The position numbers and the translations under genes were made by a program. The notes beneath the pieces were generated by a model that worked only from the letters and a program-made list of their open reading frames with translations, did no database searches and was not told the origin of the DNA. A stretch of 46,267 bases of DNA, from NCBI GenBank assembly GCA_020629415.1, contig JAHDDL010000001.1, positions 76,044 through 122,310 on the forward strand. Reading direction: 5' to 3'. This document shows, piece by piece, positions 1-7,063 of the stretch (positions within the stretch are counted from its first letter, which is position 1; each line of letters opens with the position of its first letter). The DNA comes from Maribacter sp. (GTDB taxonomy: Bacteria; Bacteroidota; Bacteroidia; Flavobacteriales; Flavobacteriaceae).

Positions 1-1304
1 TGTAATAACTTGGCCGCTTTAGACTTGTTGTAATTAGTACGTTTTAAAGCATTAACAATTTGTTCTTTTTCAAAATCTGCTTTAGAGACACTACCTAAGT
101 CCAGTTTTTCCGGCTTTGACTCCATGAGCTCTTCTGGCAAAGTATTCACTTGTACCTGATTGGTGGTAGTCAATAACACTGCACGTTGAATAACATTCTG
201 CAATTCCCTTATATTACCTGGCCAGTGGTATGTATTAAAAACATTCCACACCTCATCTGAAAAATCAAGAATCTGCTTGTTTAATTTTTGGTTGAACTTT
301 TTCAAAAAATGAGATGCTAGTACAGCCAAATCCACCTGCCTGTCTTTTAAAGCAGGTATTTGAAGAGAAAACTCATTTAACCTATGATATAGATCTTCTC
401 TAAAATTACCTTTTTCCACTGCTGCTTTTAAATCTTCATTGGTGGCCGATAAAATTCTGACATTAACCTCCACTTCAGTATTGCTACCGATTCTTTTAAT
501 TTTACGCTCTTGTAAAGCTCTTAATAGTTGTATTTGATTCTCATAAGAAAGATTACCAACTTCATCTAAAAACAAGGTTCCCCCATTTGCCGCTTCAAAA
601 CTTCCTATTTTATCGGCTATAGCCCCAGTAAAACTTCCTTTCAAATGACCAAAAAATTCACTAGCGGCAAGTTCTTTTGGTATTGCCCCACAGTCTAGCG
701 CTATAAACGGTTTTTCTTTACGATTGCTTTTTTGATGAATTGCTTTTGCCGTAACCTCTTTCCCAGTACCACTCTCACCAATAATTAAAACAGACATGTC
801 TGTAGGTGCCACCAAGGCAATATGTTCATCTAATTTTTGCGCAGCTTCACTAAGTAACTCCAAGTCATTAGAACTTGACGACTTATCTTCATTTTCTACA
901 GTTGATTTTGAGTCTTTTTTTGTTGTAATAGCCGTTTCTTTGGAAGTAATTGGTTTAGCGTGTAATGCACCATCAATTACAGCTAACATTTGATCTGGCG
1001 TAAATGGTTTTGAAATATAATCATACGCACCCATTTTCATGGCTTTAACTGCGGTAGATACTTCCGCATAACCCGTCATTACTATTACCGGAATACTGTC
1101 CTTTAGTTGAGAAACGAGTTTAATGCCATCATAATCCGGTAAACGCAGATCTGTAATTACTAATTGAAAATTTTGCTCTTTGAGTTGCTTTTCACCATCT
1201 AACCCGGTCTGACTTACCACAATATCAAAACCATTTCTTTCCAAAAACTTTTTTAGCATTTGAGCAAAAGAAGTATCGTCTTCTAAAATTAAAATTTTGG
1301 ACAT
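1..1304 (-). CDS. sigma-54-dependent response regulator (NtrC family), 3' end outside the window
   Basis: About 434 residues are visible, starting at the ATG at 1304 (MSKILILEDD). Residues 1 to about 120 form a receiver domain with the acidic pair ED near residue 8 and a phospho-acceptor Asp in LITDLRLPD. A Ser/Lys-rich linker follows. The central AAA+ domain has Walker A GESGTGKE and the sigma-54 contact loop as GSFTGA, a conservative variant of GAFTGA. Near the cut end a Fis-type helix-turn-helix begins (ALKRTNYNKSKAAKLL). The protein should activate sigma-54 promoters when phosphorylated by a kinase not present here. Its only same-strand upstream neighbours are three PepSY-like genes, which may be its targets (inference). 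Family assignment is very secure; the regulon is unknown. Confidence 0.95.
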   Translation of the reverse strand, partial: MSKILILEDDTSFAQMLKKFLERNGFDIVVSQTGLDGEKQLKEQNFQLVITDLRLPDYDGIKLVSQLKDSIPVIVMTGYAEVSTAVKAMKMGAYDYISKPFTPDQMLAVIDGALHAKPITSKETAITTKKDSKSTVENEDKSSSSNDLELLSEAAQKLDEHIALVAPTDMSVLIIGESGTGKEVTAKAIHQKSNRKEKPFIALDCGAIPKELAASEFFGHLKGSFTGAIADKIGSFEAANGGTLFLDEVGNLSYENQIQLLRALQERKIKRIGSNTEVEVNVRILSATNEDLKAAVEKGNFREDLYHRLNEFSLQIPALKDRQVDLAVLASHFLKKFNQKLNKQILDFSDEVWNVFNTYHWPGNIRELQNVIQRAVLLTTTNQVQVNTLPEELMESKPEKLDLGSVSKADFEKEQIVNALKRTNYNKSKAAKLL

Positions 1305-1403
1305 AGTAAGTTTGGTATTCTAAGTATTTACGTAAAAATACCATAAGACGACTATTTGTATTTTAAAATTATCATAAAGCTTATTTAATCAATTCGATAG
1401 AGC

Positions 1404-1441
1404 AAAAAAAAAGGAAAGAATAGCACTTAGCTATCCTTTCC
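1404..1441 (-). terminator. rho-independent terminator after the first PepSY-like gene
   Basis: A 12-bp stem (GGAAAGGATAGC against GCTATTCTTTCC, with one G-T wobble) is followed on the minus strand by nine T residues. It lies 38 bases past the stop of the gene at 1479 and separates that gene from the response regulator. Confidence 0.85.
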
Positions 1442-1478
1442 TGACCAAACCAACTTGAACAAACAAGTTTCTCTATAA

Positions 1479-1796
1479 TTACATATCTATCCAATTCCCA
1501 TTTTCATCCGCATATACGGTTCCTTGTGTTCCATCTTCAAGAGACAATATCAACTTATACTGTTTCTCACTGTTCGTATATGCTTTATCTAGACTAGCAG
1601 TCGGGAAATTCTTAGCTACTGCATCTGATACTGCTTGAGGAACTTCTGCTACTGAAATTTCCTTAAAATCATCGGCCACGACCAACGTTTCATTTATTTG
1701 ATTATGTTGGATTCCGTTTTCTGCCATTAATACATCTTGTGCGCTTATTGTAAAACCACCTAATGTCAATGCCCCTAATAAAAATAAAGTCTTCAT
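1479..1796 (-). CDS. small secreted PepSY-like protein (copy 1 of 3)
   Basis: I chose the start at 1796 (MKTLFLLGALTLGG) because it gives a clean signal peptide ending near SAQ. A start at 1829 would add 11 charged residues. The product is 105 residues. After the signal peptide comes one compact domain with the pattern VPQAVSDAVAKNFPTA, then KAY, YKL, DGT and a C-terminal VYADENGNWIDM. This matches small periplasmic PepSY-like (beta-lactamase-inhibitor-like) domains of Bacteroidota, whose function is mostly unknown. Two paralogs lie upstream at 2415 and 2870, each in its own transcription unit by the terminators. A TGGCA motif at 1857-1853 might be a sigma-54 -24 element. Family call fairly sure, role unknown. 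Confidence 0.8.
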   Translation of the reverse strand: MKTLFLLGALTLGGFTISAQDVLMAENGIQHNQINETLVVADDFKEISVAEVPQAVSDAVAKNFPTASLDKAYTNSEKQYKLILSLEDGTQGTVYADENGNWIDM

Positions 1797-1868
1797 CTTT
1801 CTAATATTTAAGTTAATACTACTTTTCAATACTATTAACTAAGAAAAAAGAATGCCACAAAACCAATA

Positions 1869-1890
1869 GATAACAATATTATTGATTATC
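1869..1890. promoter_or_regulatory. imperfect palindrome upstream of PepSY-like copy 1
   Basis: The arms GATAACAATA and TATTGATTATC pair except for one bulged base. The site is about 73 bases upstream of the start at 1796 and 12 bases upstream of a TGGCA motif, a plausible place for an activator or repressor site. No binding protein is known. Confidence 0.35.
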
Positions 1891-2013
1891 AGGTATTTAT
1901 GTGATTTAAGTTTTTGTGTAGTTGGGTAAAATTGTATCTAATAATTTCTTCTGTGTAATTTTTACTCAATTTATCTATTACTTGAGATAAAATTGCTTTC
2001 CTGCAATGAGGAC

Positions 2014-2042
2014 AAAAAAAAGGAGCTGCAAATTGCAGCCCC
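2014..2042 (-). terminator. orphan terminator on the minus strand
   Basis: Read on the minus strand, GGGGCTGCAA and TTGCAGCTCC form a 10-bp stem with one mismatch, followed by eight T residues. No recognised gene ends here. The nearest minus-strand gene (ends 2415) already has its own terminator, so this one points to an unannotated transcript. Confidence 0.75.
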
Positions 2043-2216
2043 CCCTCAAACCACCTATCAAACTCTTGTCTTAAAATTTTAAATCAACACCTCAATCAAT
2101 TCAACAACAACTAAAATTGGGCAATGCTAATCCGGGGGATTATTTCAATTACAATTATTTGGTGGCACTTTCATAGTTAACGGTTAGTGTTTACGCGAAA
2201 GTGATATTTTAATCAT

Positions 2217-2303
2217 TTATTTCTCTAAACATAGTTTTGATATGATACTTAACGAAAAAATCAGAACTGTGCTTAAGACTAAAATAAATACTAATGTGAC
2301 CAT
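2217..2303 (-). CDS. possible 28-residue single-pass membrane peptide
   Basis: This frame encodes a 28-residue peptide starting MVTLVFILVL and ending SKLCLEK, a single hydrophobic segment with a short basic tail. It is the longest frame I see on the minus strand in this gap, and it lies upstream of the orphan terminator at 2014-2042. The size and layout recall very small membrane subunits such as KdpF, but no kdpA follows and I recognise no family. There is no clear ribosome binding site, though flavobacteria often lack one. A chance frame in AT-rich DNA is quite possible, since hydrophobic residues are encoded by T-rich codons. Treat it as a hypothesis. Confidence 0.2.
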   Translation of the reverse strand: MVTLVFILVLSTVLIFSLSIISKLCLEK

Positions 2304-2364
2304 TGTTTCATAACTTGCTTCACTTATTTAGACACAACATTTTTTGATAGGTCACATTTTAAAT

Positions 2365-2394
2365 AAAAAAAAACCGCATTTAGCAGTTTTTTTT
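2365..2394 (-). terminator. terminator after PepSY-like copy 2
   Basis: An A-rich arm with CCGC pairs with GCAG and a T-rich arm (one C-A mismatch). It lies 20 bases past the stop at 2415 and is flanked by A and T runs, so it could work in both directions. Confidence 0.6.
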
Positions 2395-2414
2395 ATTTCC
2401 GTCTGTAATGCAGA

Positions 2415-2717
2415 CTATCTTTTGTTGATCCAATTACCGTACTGGTCTATATATACGGTCTTTCTTGTTCCGCTTTTAAGTACCATGATCAATTTGAACT
2501 CTCCTTTATCATTTTTAAAAGCACCCCCAAGTTTAGATGTTGGGTATTGCTTTAATATTTCTTCAATAACCGGAGGGGTTAATTCGCTAGATTTTATTTT
2601 TACGTACTCATCTGTTATGATAGTAATTTCTTCTTCTATAAAATTTGAACCAGTCATTGCTGAACTGTTCAATGTTATTCCTAAAATCAAGAATACCAAT
2701 AATGCGTAATTCTTCAT
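2415..2717 (-). CDS. small secreted PepSY-like protein (copy 2 of 3)
   Basis: This 100-residue protein has an N-terminal signal segment (MKNYALLVFLILGITLNSSA) and the same single domain as its two neighbours: LTPPVIEEILKQYPTSKL, then FKLIMVLKSGT, then VYIDQYGNWINKR. It is the most diverged of the three, with KR instead of M at the C-terminus and GGAF in place of DKAY. It stands alone between terminators at 2365-2394 and 2817-2841. A TGGCA motif lies about 74 bases upstream (2795-2791). The secreted location follows from the signal peptide; the role is unknown. The open frame on the opposite strand (2344-2709) is a shadow of this gene. Confidence 0.75.
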   Translation of the reverse strand: MKNYALLVFLILGITLNSSAMTGSNFIEEEITIITDEYVKIKSSELTPPVIEEILKQYPTSKLGGAFKNDKGEFKLIMVLKSGTRKTVYIDQYGNWINKR

Positions 2718-2816
2718 GCCAATGTTTTAATCGTTAATAACTCTACTTCTATAATTATTTACGGAAGAATCTGACATATGGATTATCTATTGCCATAATT
2801 TAAAGGCGCTAAACTG

Positions 2817-2841
2817 AAAAAAGCTGCCTAGGCAGCTTTTT
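2817..2841. terminator. terminator after PepSY-like copy 3
   Basis: A perfect palindrome, AAAAAGCTGCC and GGCAGCTTTTT around TA, with A and T tails on both sides. It lies 29 bases past the stop of the gene at 2870. Confidence 0.85.
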
Positions 2842-2869
2842 ACAAACAACTAACTCAAACTTATAATTT

Positions 2870-3172
2870 CTACATTTCTAACCAGTTACCTTCTTCATCT
2901 GCATACAACACTACAGAAGAACCATCTTGAGAAGTAATTTCTAGTTTATAGTTATTTTCATCATCAATATATGCTTTATTCAACATTGCACCTTGGTAAT
3001 CTGATGCTAGGGCATTTACAATTGGTGTAGGTAAATCTGAAGTTGCTACCTCTGTATAATCTTGAATGAATACATCTTCCATGATACCATCGTGAAATAT
3101 AATTGGTGTAGCTGCAGTACCTATTGTTAAACTACCTATTGCTAAAGCTGTGGCAAAAACTAATTTTTTCAT
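2870..3172 (-). CDS. small secreted PepSY-like protein (copy 3 of 3)
   Basis: A 100-residue protein with a signal peptide (MKKLVFATALAIGSLTIGTAA) followed by the same domain as copies 1 and 2: LPTPIVNALASDYQGAML, then NKAYIDDENNYKLEITSQDGS, then a C-terminal YADEEGNWLEM. It resembles copy 1 most closely around KAY, YKL and YADE-GNW. The start is preceded by AGAAAG, also seen before copy 1. Upstream lie a perfect palindrome at 3231-3245 and a TTGGCA motif at 3229-3224, which suggests regulated transcription. The protein is likely periplasmic or surface-exposed, with no known activity. Family call fairly secure from the three-way similarity. Confidence 0.8.
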   Translation of the reverse strand: MKKLVFATALAIGSLTIGTAATPIIFHDGIMEDVFIQDYTEVATSDLPTPIVNALASDYQGAMLNKAYIDDENNYKLEITSQDGSSVVLYADEEGNWLEM

Positions 3173-3230
3173 CTTTCTACGTTTTAAAATTAAACATTCT
3201 TGATAGGTATATTAGAAGAATTATGCCAAC

Positions 3231-3245
3231 CTTGTAACTTACAAG
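3231..3245. promoter_or_regulatory. perfect palindrome upstream of PepSY-like copy 3
   Basis: CTTGTAA and TTACAAG are separated by one base. The palindrome ends two bases before a TTGGCA motif (minus strand) and lies about 60 bases upstream of the start at 3172, so it could be an operator next to the promoter. No cognate protein can be named. Confidence 0.4.
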
Positions 3246-3327
3246 TTTTATATATATAAATTATTGATTTACAATATCTTGTGATTTTCACTGCACTTTC
3301 TTTCCCTGTGTAAAATTGTGCAGAAAC

Positions 3328-3359
3328 AAAAAAAATGTGTAGAATCTACACACTTTTTT
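3328..3359. terminator. terminator after the DUF4301 operon
   Basis: The arms TGTGTAGA and TCTACACA are flanked by A8 and T7 runs. It lies 20 to 50 bases past the stop at 3381 and ends the operon running from 6316 to 3381. Confidence 0.85.
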
Positions 3360-3380
3360 ACCTTATGTAAGCATTGATAA

Positions 3381-4919
3381 TTATGCCTGATGCGAATCTT
3401 TTAAAAGATCTACTACACTTTTTACCGGATTAAAAGTCACTAATGGAACTTCTACAAATATGGTGTTCCAAAACGCCATTGCCCCGTTCCACAAACCTGG
3501 AAGCTCAAGAGCTTTTAACTCTTTACCATCTTTAGTTTTACCTGTTATAAAACCCTGCTTTTCATCTACGAACTTCAACAGGTCATATTTCTCACCTTTA
3601 TAGTTACGCACAGCACAGACTAAATCTACTGGATTAAAATGTGTAGCATTCTTTAATATGTCTGCCTGCTGCTGATCATCCATGTCTATTTGGGCAGATT
3701 CTATAATCTGTAAAGAAACTTCTCCTTTACCATTGGTTACCCAAAACGGACCGCCACCTGGCTCGCCTTCATTTTTAACCATACCGCAAACACGAATTGG
3801 TCTATTGAGCTTGTCTTTTAAAACAGCTACTTTTTCAGTGTTTGGCCTTGAATCAAAATCATCTGTAAAACGAACATTTAAATTCGTTACCAAAAAGTTT
3901 CTGATTTCTTCTATTTGCGTATCATCTACATTGTCATTATCAAGTAACGCTGCATATTCAAAAGCTTTTTCCTGCTCTTTTAGTAGTACACCTGCCAAAA
4001 CCTTTTTACTGTCGGCAACTGCTTTTGCATCTTTCATTACAGCAACGTTGTCTATATTCTTAATAAAAATTACATCGGCGTCCTGTTCATTTAAATTTTG
4101 GATCAAGGCACCATGACCACCTGGTCTAAACAACACAGAACCATCCTCATTTCTAAACGGTTTATTTTCCATATCTACCGCCAAGGTGTCTGTAGAAGGT
4201 TTTTGAAATGAATAGTCTACGTTATAGGAAATACCGGTATCGCCCGTTACCTTTGGTCCTGCCGCTTTAAACTCTTCTTTGAACATTTCTTCATGCTGTT
4301 CTGAAATTGTGAAATGCAGATTCGCTTTACCGTTAGAACCGGCATATAGAGCCCCCTCTTTTAAATGTTCTTCAAAAGGAGTTGCAGTAGAATTACCGTA
4401 TTTATGAAATGGCAATAATCCCTTTGGAAAAAAACCATAGTTTAAGGCATTTTCACCTAAAAGTTCCGAAATGAAACCATAAACCTTTTCTCCTTGAGAA
4501 TCAGATTTTACAGCTATCCTATCCATTACTTTTTGATAAAACGGAAAGCGCTCCAATCCTTCAGAGAACTTTTTTATATCCTTGTCATTAGTTCTTGATA
4601 AATATGCATCCAAAGTCTCTTCTGCTGGATCATACGCACCTAAAAAGCTGAACAAAGCTTTGAACATTCTAGATGCCGCACCAGAAGCGGGCACAAATTT
4701 TAAAATATCAAGTCCTTTTAATTTTGAATCATAAAATGCACTGAGTTCCTTTTCTTCAGATTCAGAAAATTTAAGAATACCATTACCTATTACGGCGGCA
4801 TTCTCTAATTTAACAAAAGGTATACCCTCTTTAAATGTTTTAATATGACCCAGCATTGTGTCCTTAGAGATTCCTTTTCTCTCTAGTTGCTTTTGGTCTT
4901 TATCTGTAAGTTCTATCAT
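3381..4919 (-). CDS. DUF4301 family protein, possibly nucleotidyltransferase-like
   Basis: This 512-residue soluble protein is recognisable as DUF4301, a family common in Bacteroidota with no assigned function. Two stretches look like a sugar-nucleotide transferase fold: VPASGAASRMFK at residues 76-87, placed like the N-terminal Gly-rich signature, and RPGGHGALIQNL near residue 265, followed by DVIFIKNIDN, which recalls the UDP-sugar pyrophosphorylase pattern PGGHG ... NIDN. That functional link is inference from motif shape. It is the last gene of an overlapping operon: its ATG shares four bases with the stop of the NadR-like kinase gene. A terminator follows at 3328-3359. Confidence 0.88.
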   Translation of the reverse strand: MIELTDKDQKQLERKGISKDTMLGHIKTFKEGIPFVKLENAAVIGNGILKFSESEEKELSAFYDSKLKGLDILKFVPASGAASRMFKALFSFLGAYDPAEETLDAYLSRTNDKDIKKFSEGLERFPFYQKVMDRIAVKSDSQGEKVYGFISELLGENALNYGFFPKGLLPFHKYGNSTATPFEEHLKEGALYAGSNGKANLHFTISEQHEEMFKEEFKAAGPKVTGDTGISYNVDYSFQKPSTDTLAVDMENKPFRNEDGSVLFRPGGHGALIQNLNEQDADVIFIKNIDNVAVMKDAKAVADSKKVLAGVLLKEQEKAFEYAALLDNDNVDDTQIEEIRNFLVTNLNVRFTDDFDSRPNTEKVAVLKDKLNRPIRVCGMVKNEGEPGGGPFWVTNGKGEVSLQIIESAQIDMDDQQQADILKNATHFNPVDLVCAVRNYKGEKYDLLKFVDEKQGFITGKTKDGKELKALELPGLWNGAMAFWNTIFVEVPLVTFNPVKSVVDLLKDSHQA

Positions 4920-5479
4920 TGCTCTAATAAGGTATCTATATGGTTAATGGCTTTATTTAAACGTTGTTTTTTGTTCCCTTTCAAGGTAATAAAATTTTTA
5001 CCGTATTTTTCTAAAGTGTCCTTAAAATAATTGAACATTTGCTCCCTTTCATTTGGCTTGTCCCTTAAATCATCTGCTTCCCAAGGAATATCAATATAGG
5101 TCAATAAATAAAGGTCATATGTATTCTGCAATGCATATTTTTCTAAAATAGGATCACAATTACCTATGTAATAAGCTTCCGAATATACTTTGGTTTCCAA
5201 TAAATCTGTATCGCAAATGAGAATATCCGTAGCTTTTTTAGTTAAACTGTTCTCTAAACGCATTTGCCCTTCAGCAATTGGCAGTAAGTCATGAGGTTCA
5301 CAAGTTTTACGTTCGTTGTTCCATTTATCCTGTAGATATTCCCTGGCGTATTCCGGTACCCATACGGTATGGTAATGTCTTGCCAATTGCTCTGACAAGG
5401 TTGTTTTTCCAGTAGATTCCGGACCAAAAAGAACCACTTTTAAGATATCTGAAGGTTCTTGCTTATATTTTTCTTCCAT
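4916..5479 (-). CDS. NadR-like ATP-binding nucleoside kinase
   Basis: This 187-residue protein has a P-loop GPESTGKT at residues 19-26, then VPEYAREYLQ, as in the C-terminal ribosylnicotinamide kinase domain of NadR (AAA_28 family). The nucleotidyltransferase and DNA-binding domains of full-length NadR are absent. It should phosphorylate a nucleoside-like vitamin as it enters the cell. Its neighbour PnuC makes nicotinamide riboside the obvious substrate, but the YkoF-like gene upstream raises thiamine as an alternative. Its start overlaps the end of pnuC by 40 bases and its stop overlaps the start of DUF4301 by four, implying translational coupling. Family call secure, substrate uncertain. 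Confidence 0.85.
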   Translation of the reverse strand: MEEKYKQEPSDILKVVLFGPESTGKTTLSEQLARHYHTVWVPEYAREYLQDKWNNERKTCEPHDLLPIAEGQMRLENSLTKKATDILICDTDLLETKVYSEAYYIGNCDPILEKYALQNTYDLYLLTYIDIPWEADDLRDKPNEREQMFNYFKDTLEKYGKNFITLKGNKKQRLNKAINHIDTLLEQ

Positions 5480-6072
5480 GCATTATACCCGTAAAAGGCC
5501 AATATTGTAAAAATGAGATATTGAAAACTAGTAAACGTAAATCCTTTATAAAAGTATAATGGAATAGATATTAAATCTCCAATGATCCAATATATCCAAT
5601 TTTCTACTTTTCTTTTGGCCATCAGCCACATACCCACAAAAAATATAGCTGTTGTTATGGTATCAACATAGGCCGTCCAGCTATTCCACTTATCAAAAAA
5701 TTGGTATACGGTAAAAACAAAAATGATGGTACTTATAAATATGATGACCGAGGTACTATTTTCCTTTTTGGTTACTCTGGTAATTGGTGTGTAATGTTCT
5801 GCATCTACTTTTCTTGTCCATATATACCATCCATATAAACTCATTATAAAATAGTAGGCGTTGATCATCATATCGCCCAGCAACCCCCATTTTAAAAGGA
5901 GGTATACAAATATTGAAGTACTTATTAACCCCGTGGGGTATACCAAAATGTTGTTTTGTTTGGAAAACCACACCGATAACAGTCCAAAAACGACCGCTAC
6001 GACCTCAAGGACAATATCTAAAGTATCATAGTCGGCATATTGACCAAAGAGATAATCAAAAATGGGGCTCAT
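5440..6072 (-). CDS. pnuC: PnuC-family vitamin transporter
   Basis: A 210-residue integral membrane protein with about seven hydrophobic segments and the PnuC signature region (YPTGLISTSIFVYLLLKWG, then MMINAYYFIMSLYGWYIW). PnuC proteins carry nicotinamide riboside by facilitated diffusion and depend on intracellular phosphorylation to trap it. The kinase encoded immediately downstream with a 40-base overlap fits that role. Some Bacteroidota members (PnuT) instead carry thiamine, and the upstream overlapping gene is YkoF-like, a family that binds thiamine or its pyrimidine part. No TPP riboswitch is visible: only 26 bases separate the operon's first gene from the next gene. Transporter family sure; substrate open. 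Confidence 0.9.
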   Translation of the reverse strand: MSPIFDYLFGQYADYDTLDIVLEVVAVVFGLLSVWFSKQNNILVYPTGLISTSIFVYLLLKWGLLGDMMINAYYFIMSLYGWYIWTRKVDAEHYTPITRVTKKENSTSVIIFISTIIFVFTVYQFFDKWNSWTAYVDTITTAIFFVGMWLMAKRKVENWIYWIIGDLISIPLYFYKGFTFTSFQYLIFTILAFYGYNAWKKNISKNLQIS

Positions 6073-6316
6073 AGTCGCTTCTATCAGATTTCACTATTTT
6101 CATGAATAAAAGCCCGCGATCCATAAGTTCAAACGCTGTTTTTATCTCGGCATTCAGCACTTTCATTACTTCATCGTATGGTCCGTATACCTGTGTGCTT
6201 AACGGATTCTCAAGAATGACCAGACCACAACCGCGAAGTTTCTTTATAAAATTTATGATGTGTTTTTCAAAATCGTCCTGCAATGGCGAAAATGTTAATT
6301 CTACCGATATATTCAT
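6056..6316 (-). CDS. YkoF/thiamine-binding-like small protein
   Basis: An 86-residue soluble protein. The pattern VELTFSPLQDDF at the start, then LSTQVYGPYDEVMKVL, resembles one ferredoxin-like repeat of the YkoF family, which binds thiamine or hydroxymethylpyrimidine, and the related MTH1187 thiamine-binding domain. It is half the length of Bacillus YkoF, so it would work as an oligomer of single domains. It is the first gene of the operon and overlaps pnuC by 17 bases. The context suggests it binds the substrate moved by PnuC. The similarity is recognised by eye from short motifs; I am moderately sure. Confidence 0.65.
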   Translation of the reverse strand: MNISVELTFSPLQDDFEKHIINFIKKLRGCGLVILENPLSTQVYGPYDEVMKVLNAEIKTAFELMDRGLLFMKIVKSDRSDYEPHF

Positions 6317-6342
6317 TTATAACGCGCTATTTATATTTTAAT

Positions 6343-6981
6343 TTATTCTCTGTTCCTTGTTGCATAAACGCAAGTGAACTGTTCAAACTCCATAAATCTA
6401 ATTTTATAGTTTGATAAGTTCCCTTGAAAAATAATCTGTGCCGTAGTATTATTGGCATCGAACTTAAAATCCTGAACATTTATGTGATGCAAGAAACTAA
6501 CTCCCCTATGCCCATAAATTTTATAGAGTGATTCTTTTGCTCCCCATACAATGGTCAACTTTCTAACTACGGCTGCGGTATTTGCCAATGTTCTGTATTC
6601 TTCAAAGGGTGTAAATTTATGTGCTATGCGCAAAATTTTATCACGCTGCATTTCAATATCGATACCTACATGTTCCACAGAACTTATGATGATGCCCGTA
6701 AAATTATGAGAATGTGTTATGGAAATAAACTTACCATCCTTTAAATGTGGTTTTCCATTTTCATCATAGATCAAATCGCCATCTGTATAGCCATACTTGG
6801 CAAGTAAGTGTCTTATACTCAAGAAAGCTTTGCGATGAAGCTCAGATTTCATACCATTGAACCTATTCTGGCAATATGGTGTTAGCTCAACACCTTCCCA
6901 AAGTTTATTTTCGGTCTCTTCAACCTTCCAAATGGCCAAAGAGGTTTTTTCATTTACTGTTATAGTTTTGTAAAGCGGCAT
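6343..6981 (-). CDS. 4'-phosphopantetheinyl transferase
   Basis: I place the start at 6981 (MPLYKTITVNEKTSLAIW), giving 212 residues. The longer frame to 7071 would add 30 residues unlike the family and run into ahcY. The family motifs are both present: HVGIDIEMQRDK for magnesium and CoA binding, and WGAKESLYKIYG (W-x-x-K-E-x-x-x-K). The enzyme transfers phosphopantetheine from CoA to a serine of carrier proteins and is of the Sfp-like size class. It is divergent from ahcY with an 82-base spacer and could be cotranscribed with the YkoF-like operon 26 bases downstream. Its carrier target is not in the window. Confidence 0.9.
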   Translation of the reverse strand: MPLYKTITVNEKTSLAIWKVEETENKLWEGVELTPYCQNRFNGMKSELHRKAFLSIRHLLAKYGYTDGDLIYDENGKPHLKDGKFISITHSHNFTGIIISSVEHVGIDIEMQRDKILRIAHKFTPFEEYRTLANTAAVVRKLTIVWGAKESLYKIYGHRGVSFLHHINVQDFKFDANNTTAQIIFQGNLSNYKIRFMEFEQFTCVYATRNRE

Positions 6982-7001
6982 GGGTTTCTTTGTGTTATTC
7001 G

Positions 7002-7009
7002 TACCTTTG
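7002..7009 (+). promoter_or_regulatory. candidate -7 promoter element for ahcY
   Basis: TACCTTTG matches the Bacteroidota -7 consensus TAnnTTTG and is followed by CA. It lies 55 bases before the ahcY start. I see no TTG at the expected 17 to 19 base spacing upstream, so this is a half-supported promoter. Confidence 0.5.
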
Positions 7010-7063
7010 CACGAATTAAAAATTGCTGTACACAGATAAACGAAAGTATAAAATAATAAAGAT

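Larger units (their letters stand above)
1797..2414. other. long intergenic stretch with two terminators and no clear gene
   Basis: This 618-base gap lies between PepSY-like copies 1 and 2. It contains a minus-strand terminator at 2014-2042, the terminator of copy 2 at 2365-2394, a possible 28-residue hydrophobic peptide frame at 2217-2303, a 9-bp inverted repeat (AATGTGACC at 2293-2301 and GGTCACATT at 2350-2358), and an imperfect palindrome at 1869-1890 upstream of copy 1. A terminator 320 bases past copy 2's own terminator suggests a separate short transcript on the minus strand, either a small RNA or the small peptide. Confidence 0.5.

Noticed and set aside
2344..2709. Plus-strand open frame of 121 codons
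   Set aside because: It lies antisense over PepSY-like copy 2, which has a signal peptide and two paralogs. The plus-strand product has no family features.
3682..4116. Plus-strand open frame of 144 codons inside the DUF4301 gene
   Set aside because: Ser/Phe-rich shadow of a clear gene on the other strand.
5440..6342. TPP riboswitch upstream of the PnuC operon
   Set aside because: Only 26 bases separate the operon's first gene from the phosphopantetheinyl transferase gene, and no thi-box-like sequence is seen.
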